DNA from: Candidatus Levyibacteriota bacterium
GTDB lineage: Bacteria; Patescibacteriota; Microgenomatia; Levybacterales; UBA12049
Assembly: GCA_016184205.1 (NCBI GenBank)
Contig: JACPDD010000024.1
Coordinates: 1 to 16,947 of the forward strand
DNA length: 16,947 bases
Direction: 5' to 3'
The translations under genes were made by a program, and so were the position numbers. The notes below the pieces were generated by a model. That model ran no database searches. It was given only the letters and a program-made list of their open reading frames with translations, and was not told where the DNA came from. Shown piece after piece: positions 14,673-16,947 of the stretch (position 1 is the stretch's first letter; every line of letters starts with the position of its first letter).

Positions 14673-15542
14673 ATGCCCCAAAGCACCCATTACCATCATC
14701 TAAAAGAAAAGTGGACAGTACGCCACAGGCAACTGCAAAAAAATCTACTGGAAAAGCATGCGGATTCTCTTCATTGGCTCAGTCAAAATTCAAAACAACT
14801 TATGGTAAGTTCTCTTGGGGGATTACTTCTTCTTGCGGCTCCGGGCAAGCATTTGCTTCTGCCTCCTGCTGCATCCGGGCATGAAATAGCAGCAAGCTTA
14901 GATAAAAGCGTTTTTCTATCTTCAGACCTTAGCTCTGCACTTCCCGAGCAGGGAACTCCCTTGACGCCTGAGCAAGAGAAGAATGTTATAGAAATCCTAA
15001 AACGAAACTTTGGACTAAGCATTAGTGCCGAAGAAAACGAAATAAGGCTTGAGAGAAATTATGGAAGGATTGGCGCAGAACAACATTTGGCTCGCTACCC
15101 AGGCGATACAATGTCAACGCACTTTGACAATGAGGATGACGCAAGGCGTTACTGGAGCTCTGGAATGGCCCCAGGATTAGGCGCATGGGGTTATTTTGTT
15201 CATGGTCAGCAAATGACCCAGGAAGACGTACAGCGCGAAAAATATTACCTTGCAATTCAGACTTTTTTAGCTCCGGGATACAACCAAAATGTTAAAAAAT
15301 TCTCGGAATTTCTAAGGTACAAAAAGATGCTTGTTGTAAATCCGGATAACGGAAAAGCCATGGTGGCTGTAATTGGAGACGCTGGGCCTGCGCAGTGGAC
15401 AAGAAAACATTTAGGAGGTTCGCCTGAAGTCATGCATTATCTAGAAAGAGTGGATGGAGCGCATGTTGGGTCTGTTGTTTATTTTTTCATTGATGACCCA
15501 GAAAACAAAGTTCCGCTGGGACCAATTAGTATAGTAAAATAA
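14673..15542 (+). CDS. Unknown exported protein with a single N-terminal membrane anchor
   Basis: No named family is recognised. The 289-residue protein starts with a basic, histidine-rich ~40-residue cytoplasmic segment, then one hydrophobic helix (about 43-58) and a small proline/alanine stretch, so residues from ~65 should face outside. The outer part has a linker, a region with RNYGRIGAEQHLARYPGDT (129-146) and GAWGYFVHGQQMTQEDVQ, and a C-terminal block NPDNGKAMVAVIGDAGPAQW (223-242) followed by LGGSPEVMHYL. That block recalls the double-psi beta-barrel of RlpA/3D-type wall proteins (NG-x-VVVRVNDRGP), with D236 in the place of the conserved Asp. This is a weak fold-level inference. Its neighbours are a mannosyltransferase upstream and a small helical protein 5 bases downstream, fitting an envelope role. 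Confidence 0.75.
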   Translation: MPQSTHYHHLKEKWTVRHRQLQKNLLEKHADSLHWLSQNSKQLMVSSLGGLLLLAAPGKHLLLPPAASGHEIAASLDKSVFLSSDLSSALPEQGTPLTPEQEKNVIEILKRNFGLSISAEENEIRLERNYGRIGAEQHLARYPGDTMSTHFDNEDDARRYWSSGMAPGLGAWGYFVHGQQMTQEDVQREKYYLAIQTFLAPGYNQNVKKFSEFLRYKKMLVVNPDNGKAMVAVIGDAGPAQWTRKHLGGSPEVMHYLERVDGAHVGSVVYFFIDDPENKVPLGPISIVK

Positions 15543-15547
15543 GTAAT

Positions 15548-15880
15548 ATGAGGCAAAAACATTTTTATAGCCACATAGTTGACATAACTTCCATTTCTAT
15601 TGAAATTGCCGAGATGGATTTGACGCCGGATGAAAGACTTCATCTTCTTTCTCTTGCTGAAAGCAATGTTCATCACGCAGTTTTGGATACGATTCTATCT
15701 GAACTTTCAGAAGAAGATAAGAAGGAATTTTTAAAACATGTAAGAGATGAGAGCCATGATAAAATTTGGGATTTACTTAAAGATAAAGTTGAGAATATTG
15801 AGAACAAGATTAAAAAAGCAGCAGAGGACTTAAAAGCCGAACTCCACAAAGACATAGAAGAAGTAAAATCTAAGAAATAA
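15548..15880 (+). CDS. Small helical protein of unknown function
   Basis: The 110-residue protein has no signal peptide or membrane helix. Residues ~5-70 look like several short amphipathic helices (EMDLTPDERLHLLSLAESNVHHAVLD, then LSELSEEDKKEFLKHV). Residues ~70-110 form one long charged heptad-like helix (NIENKIKKAAEDLKAELHKDIEEVK) that could be a coiled coil. It is probably cytoplasmic. The ATG lies 5 bases after the previous stop, so it belongs to the same run as the anchored protein and the PIG-V-like enzyme. No Shine-Dalgarno sequence is seen. The function is unknown; an adaptor or oligomerisation role is only a guess. Confidence 0.78.
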   Translation: MRQKHFYSHIVDITSISIEIAEMDLTPDERLHLLSLAESNVHHAVLDTILSELSEEDKKEFLKHVRDESHDKIWDLLKDKVENIENKIKKAAEDLKAELHKDIEEVKSKK

Positions 15881-15897
15881 TCCACCTTCAAGGCCAA

Positions 15898-15926
15898 TTG
15901 CATTTGAGAGGCTATATTGCTAAAAT
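15898..15926 (+). promoter_or_regulatory. Promoter of tRNA-Gly
   Basis: An extended -10 TGCTAAAAT (15918-15926) stands 11 bases before tRNA-Gly, with a poor -35 TTGCAT (15898-15903) at 17-base spacing. The expected start is near 15933. Confidence 0.45.
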
Positions 15927-15937
15927 TACATATACTC

Positions 15938-16011
15938 GCGGGTGTAGTTCAATGGTAGAACGCAACTTTTCCAAAGTTGTCACGAGAGTTCGATTCTCTT
16001 CACCCGCTCCA
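15938..16011 (+). tRNA. tRNA-Gly (anticodon UCC), CCA encoded
   Basis: Acceptor GCGGGTG/CACCCGC, discriminator T (16008) and an encoded CCA (16009-16011), the only one among the complete tRNAs here. D stem GTTC/GAAC, anticodon stem CAACT/AGTTG with loop TTTCCAA (anticodon TCC), T loop TTCGATT. All arms are canonical. Confidence 0.97.
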
Positions 16012-16042
16012 AATCAACAAATATCTTTAGCTTGATTAGACT

Positions 16043-16573
16043 ATGTATTATTTTAACTTAACTGGTGAGATAGTAGCTTCTAATGCCCACGACTTAATAT
16101 TCTATTGGCATAGTAAAATACTTGATGAAAATTATACAGGCACCATTACAATTTACCTGTCTTCAATAGGCGGAGATATTGAATCTGCTATTCGTGTCTA
16201 CGATTTTTTAAAATCAACTCCAAATAAAATACACACCATAGGATTTGGTCAAATTGATTCATCTGCAATCACAATATTTCTAGCTGGAGATAAGAGAACC
16301 GTTTTGAAAAATACTCGTTTTAGATTTCACGAGCCAACCTATCATATTCAGCAAGCAAATTCCATGTTGCCATTTTTCGAAGAGAGAATTCGACTCTTCC
16401 AACAGCTAGATAGGAGACTAAAGGAAATTACTTCTCAAGAAACTAAAAAAAGCATGGTTCAGATAAATAAGCTATATTTAGAAGGTAAAATATTGAATAC
16501 TGCAGATGCAAAGGCTTTAAATATTGTAGACGAAATAGTTAGTGAGCTTCCTAAGCCTACGAACTTATCTTAA
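16043..16573 (+). CDS. ClpP-like serine protease homologue
   Basis: The 176-residue protein follows the ClpP/crotonase-like fold: FNLTGEI at the N-terminus (ClpP FLTGEV), IYLSSIGGDIESAIRVYDFL at 37-56 (ClpP INSPGG...AIYDTM), GQIDSSA at 69-75 with S73 in the place of the nucleophile, FRFHEP with H96 in the place of the catalytic His, and ILNTADAKALNIVDEI at 150-165 (ClpP FLSAPEAVEYGLVDSI). Aligned by this last motif, the ClpP catalytic Asp position falls on G148, with E147 beside it, so the triad may be altered or the protein inactive. No ClpX-type ATPase gene is in the window. It sits between tRNA-Gly and tRNA-Arg, 31 bases after the former. No Shine-Dalgarno sequence is seen. Confidence 0.85.
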   Translation: MYYFNLTGEIVASNAHDLIFYWHSKILDENYTGTITIYLSSIGGDIESAIRVYDFLKSTPNKIHTIGFGQIDSSAITIFLAGDKRTVLKNTRFRFHEPTYHIQQANSMLPFFEERIRLFQQLDRRLKEITSQETKKSMVQINKLYLEGKILNTADAKALNIVDEIVSELPKPTNLS

Positions 16574-16579
16574 GAGGTT

Positions 16580-16608
16580 TTGATATCTTGTCTCAAAAAT
16601 TGTAAAAT
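16580..16608 (+). promoter_or_regulatory. Promoter of the downstream tRNA cluster
   Basis: TTGATA (16580-16585), a 17-base spacer and TAAAAT (16603-16608) predict a start near 16615, right at the 5' end of tRNA-Arg. Both boxes match consensus at five of six positions, among the best in the window. Confidence 0.6.
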
Positions 16609-16616
16609 ATAGGCAT

Positions 16617-16689
16617 GTGCCTGTAGCTCAATGGACAGAGCAACTCCCTTCTAAGGAGTAGGTTGAAGGTTCGATTCCTTTCAGGCACG
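16617..16689 (+). tRNA. tRNA-Arg (anticodon UCU)
   Basis: Acceptor GTGCCTG/CAGGCAC with discriminator G, D stem GCTC/GAGC, anticodon stem ACTCC/GGAGT with loop CTTCTAA (anticodon TCT, reads AGA), T stem GAAGG/CCTTT with canonical loop TTCGATT. No CCA is encoded. Confidence 0.97.
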
Positions 16690-16691
16690 CA

Positions 16692-16723
16692 AATTGAAAA
16701 TTGTAAATTGATAATTGAAAATT
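16692..16723. repeat. Short AT-rich direct repeats between tRNA-Arg and tRNA-His
   Basis: AATTGAAAATT occurs at 16692-16702 and 16713-16723, with a related AATTGTAAATTGAT pattern between. It fills the 40-base spacer. It may be low-complexity slippage; no function is evident. Confidence 0.5.
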
Positions 16724-16728
16724 AATTT

Positions 16729-16801
16729 GGTGGATGTAGCTCAACAGTAGAGCGCCAGGTTGTGGACCTGGAGGTCGCGGGGGCGGCACCCGTCTTCCAC
16801 C
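16729..16801 (+). tRNA. tRNA-His (anticodon GUG) with a non-canonical T loop
   Basis: Acceptor GTGGATG (16730-16736) pairs with CTTCCAC (16794-16800) except for a T6-T67 mismatch. Discriminator C (16801) faces an encoded G at -1 (16729), the HisRS identity pair. D stem GCTC/GAGC, anticodon stem CCAGG/CCTGG with loop TTGTGGA (anticodon GTG). The T stem GCGGG/CCCGT closes a seven-base loop GGCGGCA instead of the usual TTCRANY, and the D loop AACAGTA lacks the GG pair. It could be an unusual functional tRNA, a decaying copy, or a sequence error. Confidence 0.85.
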
Positions 16802-16811
16802 CAAAAATCTT

Positions 16812-16894
16812 GCCGCGGTGGTGGAATGGCAGACACAAGGGCCTTAAGAGCCCTCGTCCTCACGGGCGTGAGAGTTCGACTCTCTCCCGCGGCA
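16812..16894 (+). tRNA. tRNA-Leu (anticodon UAA)
   Basis: The 83-base class II tRNA has acceptor GCCGCGG/CCGCGGC with discriminator A, anticodon stem AGGGC/GCCCT with loop CTTAAGA (anticodon TAA), a long variable arm with stem CGTCC/GGGCG, and T stem GAGAG/CTCTC with loop TTCGACT. It starts 10 bases after tRNA-His. No CCA is encoded. Confidence 0.97.
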
Positions 16895-16898
16895 CACT

Positions 16899-16947
16899 CG
16901 GGGAGTGGCGCAGTTGGTAGCGCGCGCGGTTTGGGACCGTGAGGCCG
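16899..16947 (+). tRNA. tRNA-Pro (anticodon UGG), truncated by window end
   Basis: The 5' acceptor strand CGGGGAG, D stem GCGC/GCGC with loop AGTTGGTA, and anticodon stem CGCGG/CCGTG with loop TTTGGGA (anticodon TGG) are visible. The T arm and 3' acceptor strand lie beyond the window. It starts four bases after tRNA-Leu, so the tRNA cluster continues to the right. Confidence 0.92.

Noticed and set aside
16760..16942. 60-codon ORF over the tRNA cluster
   Set aside because: It overlaps tRNA-His, tRNA-Leu and tRNA-Pro, whose cloverleaves account for the sequence.
1..16947. CRISPR array, insertion sequence or rRNA genes
   Set aside because: No regularly spaced repeats, transposase motifs, terminal inverted repeats or rRNA-like stretches were seen on either strand.

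Overview
The window looks like chromosomal DNA of a small-genome, AT-rich bacterium, most likely of the Candidate Phyla Radiation (Patescibacteria, perhaps Microgenomates). This is an inference: genes are densely packed and often overlap, UvrC is short and lacks its usual C-terminus, few genes have a strong Shine-Dalgarno sequence, large GT-C/DUF2079-type membrane proteins are present, and most tRNAs lack an encoded CCA. No marker gene in the window settles the taxonomy. The standard genetic code fits.

Layout from left to right. (1) 1-4337, + strand: the 3' part of uvrA, an exported membrane-anchored transglutaminase-like protein starting on the base after the uvrA stop, and uvrC, which probably starts inside the transglutaminase gene. 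(2) 4324-7259, - strand: an operon-like run of a four-helix 'phage holin' family protein, a YvcK/CofD-like protein, SecG and a membrane-anchored family 5 solute-binding protein. A good promoter precedes the first gene. (3) 7312-8417: rnhB (+) converging with a small unknown protein (-) that lies just downstream of tRNA-Arg(UCG). (4) 8436-9541: divergent tRNA-Arg(UCG) and tRNA-Lys(CUU) around a shared promoter, then an inositol-monophosphatase-family gene just after tRNA-Lys. (5) 9542-12162: an intergenic stretch with a complex inverted repeat, then a large gene joining a lysylphosphatidylglycerol-synthase/UPF0104-type membrane region to a DUF2079 region. (6) 12164-15880: dinB (DNA polymerase IV, -) diverging from a run of a PIG-V-like mannosyltransferase, a membrane-anchored unknown protein and a small helical protein (+). 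(7) 15938-16947: tRNA-Gly(UCC), a ClpP-like serine protease homologue, then tRNA-Arg(UCU), an aberrant tRNA-His(GUG), tRNA-Leu(UAA) and the start of tRNA-Pro(UGG), cut by the window edge.

Together the genes cover nucleotide-excision and translesion repair (uvrA, uvrC, dinB), RNA removal from DNA (rnhB), protein export and envelope functions (secG, YvcK-like, holin-like, transglutaminase, solute-binding protein, two large lipid-linked-sugar-type membrane enzymes) and tRNA supply. No mobile element, CRISPR array or complete new multi-gene defence system was recognised. The observations most worth following up are the tRNA-His with a non-canonical elbow, the two-part UPF0104-DUF2079 protein, the ClpP-like protein without an obvious catalytic Asp, the unknown anchored protein at 14673-15542, and single protein genes placed right after three tRNA genes.
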